Part shown: in pieces, positions 8,715 to 18,194 of the stretch
How positions within the stretch are numbered: position 1 is the first letter of the stretch
Layout of the letters: each line of letters begins with the position of its first letter
Assembly (NCBI RefSeq): GCF_000385375.1
Contig: NZ_ARVV01000001.1
Location: 3,720,001-3,784,000, forward strand
DNA from: Methyloversatilis discipulorum
Lineage (GTDB): Bacteria; Pseudomonadota; Gammaproteobacteria; Burkholderiales; Rhodocyclaceae
Reading direction: 5' to 3'
DNA: 64,000 nucleotides
Notes under the pieces: model-generated
The model's database searches: none
What the model was told of the DNA's origin: nothing
Seen by the model: only the letters and a program-made list of their open reading frames with translations
Translations under genes and position numbers: made by a program

Positions 8715-9455
8715 ATGGAACAACTAATTACCGGTGACTTTGCGGCTAATGGCGAAGCCTACGAACCGAAGACGCTGGTCGATGGCGCGTATCGCCAGTT
8801 GCGGCGGGACATCATCGAAGGCCGTCACCCGCCAGGTACGAAGCTGCGCGTCGAGCACCTGAAGGACGAGTACGAGGTTGGCGCTGGGACGCTGCGCGAG
8901 GCACTGGCGCTGCTGGTGAGTGATTCGCTGGTGGTCGCCCAGGGCCAGCGCGGCTTCCGCGTGGCGCCGATTTCGCTGGCCGACATCGAGGACATCACGC
9001 GCACCCGCGTCATGCTCGAATGCGAGGCGTTGCGGCAAAGCATCACCAACGGCGACGAGGTGTGGGAAGGCAATCTGGTCAGCGCCTTCCATCTGCTGAC
9101 GCGTGCGGAAGAAAAGCTGGCCGGCGACGTGGACGGAAGCGTGAACGAATGGGAAGAGCGCAACCGCGTGTTCCACGAAACGCTGATCGGTGCATGCACC
9201 TCGCGCTGGATACGCCACTTCCTGGCCATCCTGTACCGGCAATCGGAACGCTACCGCCGCATATCGGTCCTGAACCGGCCGGTACCGCAGGACGTGCACG
9301 AGGAGCACGAACACATCTTTAAAGCCGCCATCGCACGCGACGCTGACGAAGCGACGCGTGTACTGTCGGGCCACATCTGGCGCACCTTCCAGACCGTGGC
9401 CAGCGTGCCGCAGTTCGCGCAGGAACCGGCGAGGAAGGCGGCCAACGGCGGCTGA
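8715..9455 (+). CDS. GntR-family transcriptional regulator (FCD/FadR subfamily)
   Basis: A 246-residue regulator. The N-terminal winged helix-turn-helix (about residues 20-85) contains LRRDIIEGRHPPGTKLRVEHLKDEYEVGAGTLREAL. The C-terminal all-helical FCD ligand domain has RNRVFHETLIGAC and metal-binding-type His residues near HEEHEHIFKAAI. The start at 8715 is preceded by GGGAAAG; a longer upstream frame would run through the operator region. It diverges from the meta-cleavage operon and most likely represses it until a pathway acid binds; effector not identifiable. Confidence 0.85.
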   Translation: MEQLITGDFAANGEAYEPKTLVDGAYRQLRRDIIEGRHPPGTKLRVEHLKDEYEVGAGTLREALALLVSDSLVVAQGQRGFRVAPISLADIEDITRTRVMLECEALRQSITNGDEVWEGNLVSAFHLLTRAEEKLAGDVDGSVNEWEERNRVFHETLIGACTSRWIRHFLAILYRQSERYRRISVLNRPVPQDVHEEHEHIFKAAIARDADEATRVLSGHIWRTFQTVASVPQFAQEPARKAANGG

Positions 9456-9550
9456 GGCCGACCTTTGCCGACCAGGGGTTGCAGCAAGGGGATTTCAGTT
9501 GTCGTGCCCGTCGTCCGCTTCACTGCCCTTCCCCCATCCTTCGCGCCTAA

Positions 9551-10288
9551 TCAAATGCGCGATCCCTCCTCAGCAATGTGTGCCGCAAGTCGCCGAACGA
9601 AGGTCCCCAAACCGGTCAGTTCCGACATTTCTCCGAAGACGCCGGACGTTGCGGCGTCTCTGGACGACGTCATGACGCAGGCCGACGAGTAGACCTTCTC
9701 CTTGACCAGTCGCTGGCAAAGAATGTCGTATCGCCGCAGGTAAGATGCACCACGAAACTCCGGGAACACTGGGAAGTGAGGGCTCGTGTCCTTGACCGGA
9801 TTTCTGGACTTGCCGCAATCCTCTACGAGCATGAGCCAGCCGATGAACGGCGGAGGCTGCTCACCGAAAGCACCCTCACGATAGGCAATCCATAAGTCGT
9901 GGCCGGTACCGATCGCCTCTTCGGCCCTATTATTGAAATTGTTTCCGAATGACGGTCCGATCTGACTTTTCAGTTCGATCGCGGCGATCAACCGCCCACC
10001 GTTCATTATCAACACGTCCCAGATCTTGGTCGGACGGAAATAGCCAGGAAGTGTGAGGACAGCGCGCTTGAGGTGCACCTCTGCCGATGGCAGCCCGTTC
10101 TTCGCAACGAGCGCCTGGATAAGCGGAACGAAGCCATCCATGTTCTTGCCCGAAAGGACGCCGCCACGTTCGCCGCGATCTGCCTTTCCGGATTGACGTT
10201 GACGCTCGGCAGCGCCACCGCGGCTTGTCCAAAACTCCTTTACCGCCCCGCGCGCACGGCGCTCGTAGTCGCACAATTCAAGAGCCAT
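9551..10288 (-). CDS. Type II restriction endonuclease, PaeR7I/XhoI family
   Basis: A 245-residue protein resembling PaeR7I and XhoI, which cut CTCGAG. It starts [20 protein letters not shown], and a PD-(D/E)xK-type core is visible as [24 protein letters not shown], with the catalytic Asp and the ELK motif. The family tail region [12 protein letters not shown] is also present. It follows its methyltransferase by 6 bases with no clear ribosome site of its own, so translation is probably coupled. Base composition looks lower in GC than the neighbours (35 of 60 in 9661-9720). CTCGAG specificity is predicted from family only. Confidence 0.85.
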   Translation of the reverse strand: MALELCDYERRARGAVKEFWTSRGGAAERQRQSGKADRGERGGVLSGKNMDGFVPLIQALVAKNGLPSAEVHLKRAVLTLPGYFRPTKIWDVLIMNGGRLIAAIELKSQIGPSFGNNFNNRAEEAIGTGHDLWIAYREGAFGEQPPPFIGWLMLVEDCGKSRNPVKDTSPHFPVFPEFRGASYLRRYDILCQRLVKEKVYSSACVMTSSRDAATSGVFGEMSELTGLGTFVRRLAAHIAEEGSRI

Positions 10289-10294
10289 TAGGTC

Positions 10295-12001
10295 TCAGCG
10301 CCGCTGCGCATCCTCTTTTTCTATCAAAGCGATATCGCCCTCGCTCAGTCCGTAAAGTTCGGCAACAGCCCGATTGCACGCCGGAATGTCGAGAGCGTGA
10401 GCCGCCGCGCCAAGTCGCGATCGCATATCCGATGGAACATCCTTCCAGAACGGAAGCCTGATCCGCCGCAGATACTGCGCCTGAAACCGGAGAAAGCCGC
10501 CACGCATACGAGTGGAATACGAGGAGATGAAGAATCGCGTCAGGTCGGACAGCAAGACTGCCTGCAACGCCCGCAGATTCCATTCGTTCGCGGTCACGAA
10601 GTAAAGGTTGTGGTGTGGATAGAGCCGTCCATCATCGAACACGACCTGCGCGTGACCTTTGATGTCCGGAATCAGCAGCTTGGGCTCGGCTGCCAGAGAT
10701 GGCGTAATCCTGTCTATGGTGCGGAACCACCGTGACGGGTCCTTCTTCGCCACGTGGCGATTCGCAATGATGTCGCGCCTCTGTTCCAGGAAAGCGCGCA
10801 ACTTCGGATACGCGGCAAGATCGACCAGCCTTCCGTCGTCTTGGAAGGGATTGATAACTCCAAATCCGCGCCAACTCACTTCACCGCTGTCGATATCGCG
10901 CGTCATGGCAAGAGGCAGCTTGCGATCATCCTCAACGTCAAGTTCGTCCATGAGCCCGATGAAGGCTCTGTCGGCGCCCGTAGCAACGCCGATCCCCACT
11001 TTGCAGCCCGCCTTTTCCAGGGTGGGAAAGGCCCCTTCAAGACGACGAATCAGGGAAAGAGAATCCTCTTCGGCGAGCACCCATGGCTCGCCATCCGCGG
11101 GAAGACTTCTGATCAGACGGACATCGGAAGTTCCCTCGGAGCCACCATCCATCAGTCCGGATGTGAGCTCCGCCAATCTTTCAACATCCCTAACGACTGC
11201 AACGCGCGTCACTCCTGGCATCAAACGTGCGATCAGGGTAATCGCTGGGTATGCGATCACTTCGGAATGAAAGGCGGCTGCCTCGCTGAGATCGACATAT
11301 GCCTTGAGCCGGAAACGCGTCGTGACGAGACGTCGCAAGGGCGCTCCGTACTTGTTCTTCATCCAGCGATCGGCACAGATGAAGCACAGCTCCCCGCCAT
11401 CGGCGAGCAGTTCAAGCGCCCTCTGCATGAAAGGTACGTATAGATCTGCGCGATCGTAGAGCGTCGAGTAGCGCGCGCGGTACTCATTGAGCAGCGCTTC
11501 CGGAATCAACTCCTGCCGAACATAGGGCGGATTGCCCACGACGACGTCGAAAGCGCCCCGTATCGGCGACAACAGAAAGTCATCGCAAATGAGCCAGCGC
11601 CGGGCCAGATACAGCGAGCCCTCTTCCGTGTGACCGTAGGCCATAAGGGTCTGTACGACCTTGGCGAAAGTGGATTCATAAGTATCTCGATGCAGTTCGA
11701 CCGCGCAAATGCAGTCCTCCAGCGCGAAGTCACGGCCAACCCTGCGAGCTGCTCTCAACAAGCGCTCGATTGCAGGTAGCAGGAAATCACCGGCACCAAA
11801 TGACGGTTCGAGAAAACGGAGGCGGGTGAGATCCCGTTCTTCGGAGTACCCCGCAAGATCGAGCATGAAGTCGACAACCTCGCGACGCGTGTAGATCGCG
11901 CCACGCTCCTGGGTGCTCGAATCGTCCGCCAGTTGCCGGATCGCCGCTTCGACCGGGCAGTCGCCGAACAGACCGGGTTGGAATGCCAAAGGGGGCGTCA
12001 T
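10295..12001 (-). CDS. Adenine-specific DNA methyltransferase, PaeR7I/XhoI-type
   Basis: A 568-residue N6-adenine methyltransferase. The SAM-binding motif is [16 protein letters not shown] near residue 65, and the catalytic motif is [13 protein letters not shown] near residue 155 (NPPY). A large C-terminal region provides target recognition. It starts shortly before [22 protein letters not shown], the typical opening of Eco57I/PaeR7I-like enzymes. The ATG at 12001 is used; a TTG 7 codons upstream is possible. It protects host sites from the endonuclease encoded immediately downstream. The pair separates two catabolic operons and was probably acquired horizontally. Confidence 0.87.
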   Translation of the reverse strand: MTPPLAFQPGLFGDCPVEAAIRQLADDSSTQERGAIYTRREVVDFMLDLAGYSEERDLTRLRFLEPSFGAGDFLLPAIERLLRAARRVGRDFALEDCICAVELHRDTYESTFAKVVQTLMAYGHTEEGSLYLARRWLICDDFLLSPIRGAFDVVVGNPPYVRQELIPEALLNEYRARYSTLYDRADLYVPFMQRALELLADGGELCFICADRWMKNKYGAPLRRLVTTRFRLKAYVDLSEAAAFHSEVIAYPAITLIARLMPGVTRVAVVRDVERLAELTSGLMDGGSEGTSDVRLIRSLPADGEPWVLAEEDSLSLIRRLEGAFPTLEKAGCKVGIGVATGADRAFIGLMDELDVEDDRKLPLAMTRDIDSGEVSWRGFGVINPFQDDGRLVDLAAYPKLRAFLEQRRDIIANRHVAKKDPSRWFRTIDRITPSLAAEPKLLIPDIKGHAQVVFDDGRLYPHHNLYFVTANEWNLRALQAVLLSDLTRFFISSYSTRMRGGFLRFQAQYLRRIRLPFWKDVPSDMRSRLGAAAHALDIPACNRAVAELYGLSEGDIALIEKEDAQRR

Positions 12002-12127
12002 GGGAAGACCAGAGTTTCGCAAGCGCGAATACTACGGCTGAAAGCACTTCCGGTCATTCCTGCGCATGCCGGTCTGCCTCGATCCCGAGCCGAGAACCGG
12101 GTCGGAGCAGGCAGAAGACCTCTGCGG

Positions 12128-12463
12128 TCAGCCCTTTTCCGCCGCCTCCTGCTTCAGCGCCTCGACACTGCGCGCCATCTTGCCGACCACCTTCAGCTTC
12201 AGGTCACTGGTCGGATAGATGCGGCAGGCAAGCACGCACCGGCGGCGCTCGTCCTCCTCGCTGATTGCACTGCGGCTCATGACGCCAGCGGTGTAGGTGC
12301 CGGACAGCACTTCCACCTTGCACACGCCGCAGCCGCCCTGGCGGCAGCCGACCGGGATGCCACGGCCGCCCAGCGCCTCCATGCCGCGCAGCGCGTTCTG
12401 CGTGTCCGCACACAGATACTCGCGGCCGATGCCTTCGAGCACGATGCTGTACGAACGCCCCAC
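12128..12463 (-). CDS. dmpQ: Plant-type [2Fe-2S] ferredoxin of the phenol pathway
   Basis: A 111-residue ferredoxin of the DmpQ/XylT type, which reductively reactivates the oxidised iron of catechol 2,3-dioxygenase. Cluster ligands are in GCRQGGCGVCKV and VLACRIYP. The start is GTG at 12463, three bases downstream of the end of dmpP; length matches CF600 DmpQ (112). It closes the phenol hydroxylase operon. The gap to the methyltransferase gene is about 125 bases with nothing recognisable. Confidence 0.85.
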   Translation of the reverse strand: MGRSYSIVLEGIGREYLCADTQNALRGMEALGGRGIPVGCRQGGCGVCKVEVLSGTYTAGVMSRSAISEEDERRRCVLACRIYPTSDLKLKVVGKMARSVEALKQEAAEKG

Positions 12464-12465
12464 GA

Positions 12466-13524
12466 TCAGATCTTCCTGAACAGCGGGCTGCGTACCTGCT
12501 GCGCGTCGGCCGCCGAGAAGAACTTCTCGGTGTGGATGTCGCGCTCGAACAGCCGCCCCTGCATCAGTGCGTTGATGCAGGCGTCGATCATGACCGGCGG
12601 TCCGCACAGATAGGCCTGGTGGCCACGGAAGTCCTCGCGGAAGTGGGCCAGCGCCGCCTCGTGTGCGTAACCGCGGAAGCCCGCCCAGTCGCTGCCCGCC
12701 GGTTCGTCCGACAGCGCGGGCACGTAACTGAAGTTCGCGTGCGCCGCCGCCAGTGCGACGAAGTCGTCGTGGTAGTACAGCTCGGCGCGGTTGCGCGCGC
12801 CGTACACCAGCGTGATCGGCTGCGCGTAGCCCTTGGCCAGCAGGTCGAGAATCATTGACCGCGGGCTCGACAGCCCGGAGCCGCCGGCCATGAAGATGAG
12901 CGGCCTGGCGGCCGACTCGCGCACGAAGAAGCGGCCGTAAGGGCCGGACAGCTTCACCCGGTCGCCCGCCTGCAGCGACTCGTGTATCCAGGTGGTGCCG
13001 CGGCCGCCAGGGACTATGCGGATGTTCAGCTCGACTTCGTTGCCGTTCGACGGTGCATTGGCGAGCGAGAACGCGCGACTCATGCCGGCTTCGGCGCCGA
13101 TGTCCAGATTGATGTACTGGCCGGCCTGGAAGTCGATCGGCCGGTCGAGCCGGATGAACAGCCCCTTGATCGTCGGCGTGAGCTGTTCGATGCGGGTCAC
13201 CGTGCCGTTGAAATCCTCGACCGGAATGTTGCGCGCGTCCGGCTCCTCGTCGATGTCCGCCTCTATCGTCACGTCGCTCTGCAGCCGTGCGCAGCAGGCC
13301 AGGGTCTTGCCCTCCTCGCGCTCGAAATCCATCAGCGCGAAGTCGGACGCCTCGCCGTGGTCCACCTCGCCGTCGGTCACCTGCACCTTGCAGGTGGCGC
13401 ACAGACCGTGACAACAGGCATGCGGCAGCCAGATGCCTGCCCGCAGGCAGGCATCCAGTACCGTCTGGTCGTCCTCGACCTCAAGCGTCTGGCCGAGCGG
13501 TTCTATGGTCAGCGCGTAAGCCAT
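12466..13524 (-). CDS. dmpP: Phenol hydroxylase reductase component (P5)
   Basis: Transfers electrons from NADH through FAD and a [2Fe-2S] centre to the oxygenase. The N-terminal ferredoxin domain has ACCHGLCATCKV and LACCARL (about residues 37-86). The FAD motif is SRAFSLANAP (RxFS) and the nucleotide-binding loop FMAGGSGLSS; the domain ends YLCGPPVMIDA. The product has 352 residues (CF600 DmpP 353). The ATG overlaps the dmpO stop (ATGA). Confidence 0.94.
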   Translation of the reverse strand: MAYALTIEPLGQTLEVEDDQTVLDACLRAGIWLPHACCHGLCATCKVQVTDGEVDHGEASDFALMDFEREEGKTLACCARLQSDVTIEADIDEEPDARNIPVEDFNGTVTRIEQLTPTIKGLFIRLDRPIDFQAGQYINLDIGAEAGMSRAFSLANAPSNGNEVELNIRIVPGGRGTTWIHESLQAGDRVKLSGPYGRFFVRESAARPLIFMAGGSGLSSPRSMILDLLAKGYAQPITLVYGARNRAELYYHDDFVALAAAHANFSYVPALSDEPAGSDWAGFRGYAHEAALAHFREDFRGHQAYLCGPPVMIDACINALMQGRLFERDIHTEKFFSAADAQQVRSPLFRKI

Positions 13525-13883
13525 CAGCTGCACGATCCCTTGATGCCGGTCAGGCCAGGCGTGCGGAAGCGGATGGCGTCCTTGTGGCCGATGCCGTTCT
13601 CCGCCAGCGTGCGGTTGAAATGCGGCACCCACGGCTCGCCGGACTTCATCCACTCCACCTTCGACCAGTCGATCCTGGCCCAGTCCGGGTGATAGCCGTA
13701 GGCGCCGGGCAGCACCTTCTCGACGATGTCGCCGAAGCGCATGGTGGGCGGGAAAGGAAAGGTCAGCGGCGCGCAGAACATCAGGTGATCGTCCCAGCCG
13801 ACGTACACGAGCTGGTTGCCGTGGAAGTTGTCGACCACGTCGCGCGGCACGCCGACGTAATCCTTCACTGCAGCGACTTGCAT
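13524..13883 (-). CDS. dmpO: Phenol hydroxylase P4 subunit (gamma of oxygenase)
   Basis: A 119-residue small subunit of the (alpha-beta-gamma)2 oxygenase, essential for the hydroxylase dimer. It starts MQVAAVKDYVGVPRDVVDNFHGNQLVYVGWDDHLMF, typical of the family, and length matches DmpO. It lies 13 bases after dmpN and overlaps dmpP. Confidence 0.93.
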   Translation of the reverse strand: MQVAAVKDYVGVPRDVVDNFHGNQLVYVGWDDHLMFCAPLTFPFPPTMRFGDIVEKVLPGAYGYHPDWARIDWSKVEWMKSGEPWVPHFNRTLAENGIGHKDAIRFRTPGLTGIKGSCS

Positions 13884-13896
13884 GTCTTCGTCCCCC

Positions 13897-15450
13897 TCAG
13901 TCGTTGCGCTTGGCCATGCCGCGCCAGGCTTCGAAGTTGCGATGGTCTTCCGAACCTTCGAACTCGCCGTTATCGTGACCGACGTTGAGCCGGTAGTACT
14001 CCAGCACCGCGGCCAGCGGATCGAAGCCGGGCGCAGTCGGGTCGGTGCCCTCCGGGAAGCAGTTACCCTGGTAGATCTGGTGCACCGGCAGCCAGGCCTG
14101 TACGTACTTCTCCGGCTCGTTGTCGAAGATGTGCTGGCAGTGGTCGGAGCAGAAGTGGTACTTGTTGCCCTTGTAGCTGCGCTCGCGGTAGCAGATCTTC
14201 GTCGGGTCGCCAGGCTCGGTGAACAGCATCGGAATCTGGCAGGTCTGACACAGCATGGGCAGCGTCTTGTTGTAGAAACGGTTGCCCTTTTCCTGCTGTT
14301 CGCGCCAGAACTCGAAGCGCGGCCGGTAGTACTTGTCGAAGGTGTCCGGGTACTTCTGCGACAGCCACTGCATTTCTTCTTCGGTCGGCATCCAGGTGTG
14401 GAAGTCGGTGGCGCCGCTGTAGTTGTAGAAAGCTGACCACACCTGGTGCGACAGGTGCTCCTTCTCCTGGCGGATCTGTTCGGCGCAGGCCGGCATCTTG
14501 ATGCCGTAGCGGGCGAGGTCCTTGAACAGCGCGCCGCCGTTCTCCTCGAAATAGATTTCCCAGGCTTCCTTCCAGCTCATGACGCGCTTGGGCAGCATGT
14601 AGTCCATCATCATCGCGACGATGGACAGCAGGCGCACGCCGCGCCAGCACCACTTGTCTATCCAGCGCTGCATGATGGGCAGGTTGGCCGGGTCCTGCTC
14701 GAGGATGAACTTGATGCACTCCAGCCCCAGCGTCATGTGACGCGCTTCGTCCGACTGCGCCGAGAAGCCGAAGGTCATGGTGCCCATGTCGCCGTTGTAG
14801 GCCGCACCCGACACGAAAGGCACGAACAGCAGATTGGTCAGCACGTACTCGAAGGAGAAGCCGATCGACACGATGAATTCGAACGGACCGGCGGTGATCG
14901 CGTCGTCGAAGAAGCTCTTCGGGACCGACAGGTACCAGACGCGGTCGAACATGTGCGGCGCGTCGTGGAAGCCGTTGTAGTACTTGTTGTAATTCGACAG
15001 CGAATGGATCTGCGTCTGCGCGTGGCGCATTTCGTCGATCGCCTGCATCTGGCAGGCGACGCGCGCACCGGCGCCGGGGAAGGCGCGGCCGACGTGGGCG
15101 AAGCCACGATGCGCCATGTGCTCGAGCGGCGTCACCGCGGTCAGGAAGATCTTGATCGCGTTCAGGTAGCGCGCGTCGGTCACGCCGAGGTGGCCGTTGC
15201 TCTGGCTGTAGGCGTCGATGATGGCGTACAGCTTGCGCTCCTTCTCCGCCTGGTACTTCCAGTAGGCGTCCATAGTCAGCCGGAACGGGTCTTCCCACTT
15301 GTCCCAGTCGTGGATCTTGATGCCTTCGTAGTCGGCGTACGGATACACCTTCTCCTTCGGCTGATAGGTGGTGTCCCACGCCAGATCACGGGTCATCAGC
15401 GTGTAACGTTCCTTCAGGCCCAGCTTCTTCTTCGGTACCTGCATGTCCAT
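13897..15450 (-). CDS. dmpN: Phenol hydroxylase large subunit with diiron site (P3)
   Basis: Catalytic alpha subunit of the soluble diiron phenol 2-monooxygenase. Iron ligands are visible as two ExxH motifs, DEMRHAQTQIH near residue 140 and SDEARHMTLG near residue 235. A Zn/cysteine-type C-terminal region (CQTCQIP, CSDHCQHIF) is usual for this subgroup. Length 517 equals CF600 DmpN. The start follows GAGGAGA. It acts with DmpL, DmpO, the effector DmpM and the reductase DmpP. Confidence 0.96.
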   Translation of the reverse strand: MDMQVPKKKLGLKERYTLMTRDLAWDTTYQPKEKVYPYADYEGIKIHDWDKWEDPFRLTMDAYWKYQAEKERKLYAIIDAYSQSNGHLGVTDARYLNAIKIFLTAVTPLEHMAHRGFAHVGRAFPGAGARVACQMQAIDEMRHAQTQIHSLSNYNKYYNGFHDAPHMFDRVWYLSVPKSFFDDAITAGPFEFIVSIGFSFEYVLTNLLFVPFVSGAAYNGDMGTMTFGFSAQSDEARHMTLGLECIKFILEQDPANLPIMQRWIDKWCWRGVRLLSIVAMMMDYMLPKRVMSWKEAWEIYFEENGGALFKDLARYGIKMPACAEQIRQEKEHLSHQVWSAFYNYSGATDFHTWMPTEEEMQWLSQKYPDTFDKYYRPRFEFWREQQEKGNRFYNKTLPMLCQTCQIPMLFTEPGDPTKICYRERSYKGNKYHFCSDHCQHIFDNEPEKYVQAWLPVHQIYQGNCFPEGTDPTAPGFDPLAAVLEYYRLNVGHDNGEFEGSEDHRNFEAWRGMAKRND

Positions 15451-15530
15451 CTGTACTTCTCCTCAATGACGGAGCGGGTGCGGCCTCTGCGGTGGGCCGT
15501 CCGTGTCCCGCGTTCTCCCTCGGGTATGAC

Positions 15531-15800
15531 TCAGTCGTTCCAGTGCAGCGTGAATTCGTCGTCGCTTTCGTCGATATGGCCGGACAGCGATATCAGGTGC
15601 GTGTGCAGTTCCTGCAGGTCGAAGTCGCGGCCGATCAGTTCGGAGATCGACTCGCGCTTCACCGTCAGGTGACCTTCAGCGTCGATCTTGATCATCGCCG
15701 GCGACTCGACCGGCACCGCGTGCGGGTTGTCGGCGAGGATGGATTCGATGATCGGACGCGTGTCGTCGTTGGTCTGCAGCGCGATGAATACCTTGGACAT
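15531..15800 (-). CDS. dmpM: Phenol hydroxylase activator protein (P2)
   Basis: An 89-residue cofactorless effector protein that tunes the diiron site of the oxygenase. It starts MSKVFIALQTNDDTRPIIESI and keeps the HLTVKRESISELIGRDFDLQELHTHLI core. Length agrees with DmpM (90). It lies between dmpL (9-base gap) and dmpN (80-base gap). Confidence 0.93.
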   Translation of the reverse strand: MSKVFIALQTNDDTRPIIESILADNPHAVPVESPAMIKIDAEGHLTVKRESISELIGRDFDLQELHTHLISLSGHIDESDDEFTLHWND

Positions 15801-15809
15801 GGCGCGACC

Positions 15810-16802
15810 TCAGGCCGGCACGCCGCACTTGGCGACGCGGGCCGCGAACTGCGTGGCGAGATCGTCGACCGCCGCGCCGGCACGCTCACCGAGCGCGCTT
15901 TGCGCCAGCGGCGTCACGGCCTCCAGCGCGCGCGCCTGCCAGGCGCTGACCCAGCCGCGCACCAGCGCCGCGTTGTCGGGCGATTCGGCGCAGGCGGTCT
16001 TGATCTGCGCATCGACCCACTTCGCGGTCTCGGCGTACCACTCGGTCATGAACTGCGTGAGCATGGCGACCGCGGTGCCGCCGCGCAGCGACAGTTCATC
16101 CTCGACCAGGGTCTTGTAGAACAGCGGGTACACGAGACCGTCGAGCACCAGGTTCTGCGCGATGAACAGCTCGAACCAGTCCTGCACCACCAGGCAGTCC
16201 TCGACATAGCGGCGCAAGCCCTGCCAGTCGGCGGCGTACAGCCAGTGTTCCTTCGCCGTGGCCAGCGACGAGGTGTCGCCGAGCAGCAGGCCGATGCGCG
16301 TCAGGTACTGGGCGATGGCCAGGTTGTCCATCGCGTGGAACATGCAGGGCTGGGTGATCGCCGTGCCGTAGCCGTAGGCGCAGATGGACGAGTTGTTCAT
16401 GTTGGCGCCCCAGGCCACATGACGCAGCGGCAGCAGCATGTCGAGCGCCAGCCGGCGCACGTCCTCGGTCAGCAGCGCACCGAGGTTGCGCGACTCGACG
16501 AAGTCGAAGTTCGATTCGGCGGTGTCCTGCTGGCGCGCGCGCGCCAGCGTCCAGGCGCCGTAGTAGTACTGGCGAGGGTCCTTGAACGCGTACCAGTCCT
16601 TCATCGTGAGCCGGGTGCGCGAGGCGTCGAAGATTTCGCGGTCCGGGTCCCAGGTCGGGCGGTAGTGGAAGTTGGCGGTCGGCTGCAGGTCGAAAGTGCC
16701 TTCCTGATAGCGCGATGCGGGCTTGTCGCCGAAGCGCCGCGCGATATGCCCGTAGGTCTGTCGCTGCGGCTTGATTGATACGGTACGCAGATCGATCTGC
16801 AT
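15810..16802 (-). CDS. dmpL: Phenol hydroxylase beta subunit (P1)
   Basis: A 330-residue beta subunit of the oxygenase, structurally related to the alpha subunit but lacking the diiron ligands. The opening RTVSIKPQRQTYGHIARRFGDKPASRYQE and the segment NFHYRPTWDPDREIFD are characteristic. Length matches CF600 DmpL (331). Confidence 0.94.
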   Translation of the reverse strand: MQIDLRTVSIKPQRQTYGHIARRFGDKPASRYQEGTFDLQPTANFHYRPTWDPDREIFDASRTRLTMKDWYAFKDPRQYYYGAWTLARARQQDTAESNFDFVESRNLGALLTEDVRRLALDMLLPLRHVAWGANMNNSSICAYGYGTAITQPCMFHAMDNLAIAQYLTRIGLLLGDTSSLATAKEHWLYAADWQGLRRYVEDCLVVQDWFELFIAQNLVLDGLVYPLFYKTLVEDELSLRGGTAVAMLTQFMTEWYAETAKWVDAQIKTACAESPDNAALVRGWVSAWQARALEAVTPLAQSALGERAGAAVDDLATQFAARVAKCGVPA

Positions 16803-16844
16803 GCCTGTCTCCTCTGGTGTGTTCTTGTTCCGTCGTACCCGCGC

Positions 16845-17108
16845 TCACCGCGAGTCGCTGTTCAGTACATCGTCGAGTCGTGCCGACAGCGGCGAGTGCG
16901 GACCGGCATCGCTGCCGGGCTGACCGCCGGCGCCATCGAGCACGACCACGTCCTGCGCCGCGCAGAATTCGTCGAAAGCGGCGCGCGTGAGCATCATTTC
17001 GGCGAACAACTCCGGCTCGCCGAGTGCGAAATCGAACTCGACGAAGCCGTCGTCACGCTCGCCAGTGACACGCACGAACTTGCGGAAGGGATCGAATGCC
17101 GACGCCAT
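16845..17108 (-). CDS. dmpK: Phenol hydroxylase assembly/regulatory subunit (P0)
   Basis: An 87-residue DmpK-type protein, needed in CF600 for assembly of active oxygenase, probably in iron insertion. The conserved core is RKFVRVTGERDDGFVEFDFALGEPELFAEMML. The ATG at 17108 is preceded by GAGG at 8 bases; a GTG three codons upstream is an alternative. It begins 11 bases after dmpB, an unusual order. Confidence 0.88.
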   Translation of the reverse strand: MASAFDPFRKFVRVTGERDDGFVEFDFALGEPELFAEMMLTRAAFDEFCAAQDVVVLDGAGGQPGSDAGPHSPLSARLDDVLNSDSR

Positions 17109-17118
17109 GACGCTCACC

Positions 17119-18045
17119 TCAGGTGTGCACGTTGAGGAAGGCCTCGTTCAGCTTGCGGTCGTGATAGAAGATCGCCCGCCCGAGGTCTTCCACCATCCAC
17201 GTGATGACCGGCTTGTCCGGGTAATAGATGTAGCCGCCAGCGAACACTTCGTTGCGGTTGCCCGACGGGTCGAAGAAATAGATGGTCGCGCCGCGCGTGA
17301 TGCCGTGCCGCGTCGGCCCGATGTCCAGCGACACGTCGTGCTTCGAGATCAGGTCCGCCGCGCGCAGCACGTCGTTCCAGGTGTCGAGAATGAAGGAGCA
17401 GTGGTGGAAGCGACCCTTCTCCGGGTTGCGGATGAAGGCGATGTCGTGCGGTTTCGTTGAACAGGTCAGGAACACGCCCACCATCACGTCACCGGCCATC
17501 ACCTGTTCGGCGATGGTGAAGCCCAGCACCTCGGTGAACAGCTTCACCACGCCATCGACGTCGTCGCCGTACAGCAGGCAATGGTCGAAGCGGGTCGGCT
17601 GCATGCCCACCAGGCCGTCCGGCCACGGGTCCGGGTTCACGTCCGGCAGGCCGTTGCCCACCTTGTCCTTGGTCGCGAACAGTTCGATCGCGTGCCCGGT
17701 CGGCACCGTGAAGCGGAAGCGGCGGCCGGTATGCAGATGTTCGCCGGCCGGTATCCATTGCAGGTCGGTCGCCAGACGGCTGCCTTCGACTTCGGCGGCC
17801 AGCCTGTCCAGCGTGTCCTCGCTGTCAACGCGGAAACCCATGTAGTCCATGCCCGGAGCATCCGCCTTGCGCAGCACCACGCTGTGGTGGTCGTGTTCGT
17901 CCCAGGCCTTGAAATACACCCGACCCTGAGCATCCCGCCCGGTCTCGATCAGGCCCAGTACCTGCCCGTAATGCTTTACCGCGGCTTCCAGGTCCGTCAC
18001 GCGTAGCGCGACATGACCCGGGCGCAGCACGCCCGTCATCGGCAT
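17119..18045 (-). CDS. dmpB: Catechol 2,3-dioxygenase
   Basis: Extradiol dioxygenase opening catechol to 2-hydroxymuconic semialdehyde. Two vicinal-oxygen-chelate domains are present. Fe(II) ligands of the XylE family are visible as His in TRFDHCLLYG, His in GRFHHCSFILD and Glu in NRNEVFAGGY. The 308-residue length matches XylE/DmpB. The start at 18045 follows AGGAGG at ideal spacing. It is the first gene of the operon, before dmpK, whereas in CF600 it follows dmpQ. Confidence 0.95.
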   Translation of the reverse strand: MPMTGVLRPGHVALRVTDLEAAVKHYGQVLGLIETGRDAQGRVYFKAWDEHDHHSVVLRKADAPGMDYMGFRVDSEDTLDRLAAEVEGSRLATDLQWIPAGEHLHTGRRFRFTVPTGHAIELFATKDKVGNGLPDVNPDPWPDGLVGMQPTRFDHCLLYGDDVDGVVKLFTEVLGFTIAEQVMAGDVMVGVFLTCSTKPHDIAFIRNPEKGRFHHCSFILDTWNDVLRAADLISKHDVSLDIGPTRHGITRGATIYFFDPSGNRNEVFAGGYIYYPDKPVITWMVEDLGRAIFYHDRKLNEAFLNVHT

Positions 18046-18164
18046 TTCTCCGTCCTCCTTTGTTGTGTGGTGCGTGCTGCGGCGCACCAGCGGTTCGGAA
18101 AGGCAGGAAGCAGGAGAGCCCTTGCCGAAACACCGGATGCAGCCGTCAGCCGCACCCTCTCCTA

Positions 18165-18180
18165 TCCAAGAAGCGTGCCA
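18165..18180 (-). promoter_or_regulatory. Sigma-54 (-24/-12) promoter of the phenol operon
   Basis: The minus strand reads TGGCACGCTTCTTGGA: an exact -24 TGGCAC and a -12 TTGG with correct spacing (TTGC is the consensus, so one mismatch). It lies about 120 bases before dmpB and downstream of two activator palindromes, the arrangement of the CF600 Po promoter. Confidence 0.7.
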
Positions 18181-18194
18181 TACTCGATAATCAA

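Noticed and set aside
12128..13414. 428-codon open frame covering dmpQ and much of dmpP
   Set aside because: Only the part after 12463 is ferredoxin; the rest is another frame of dmpP.
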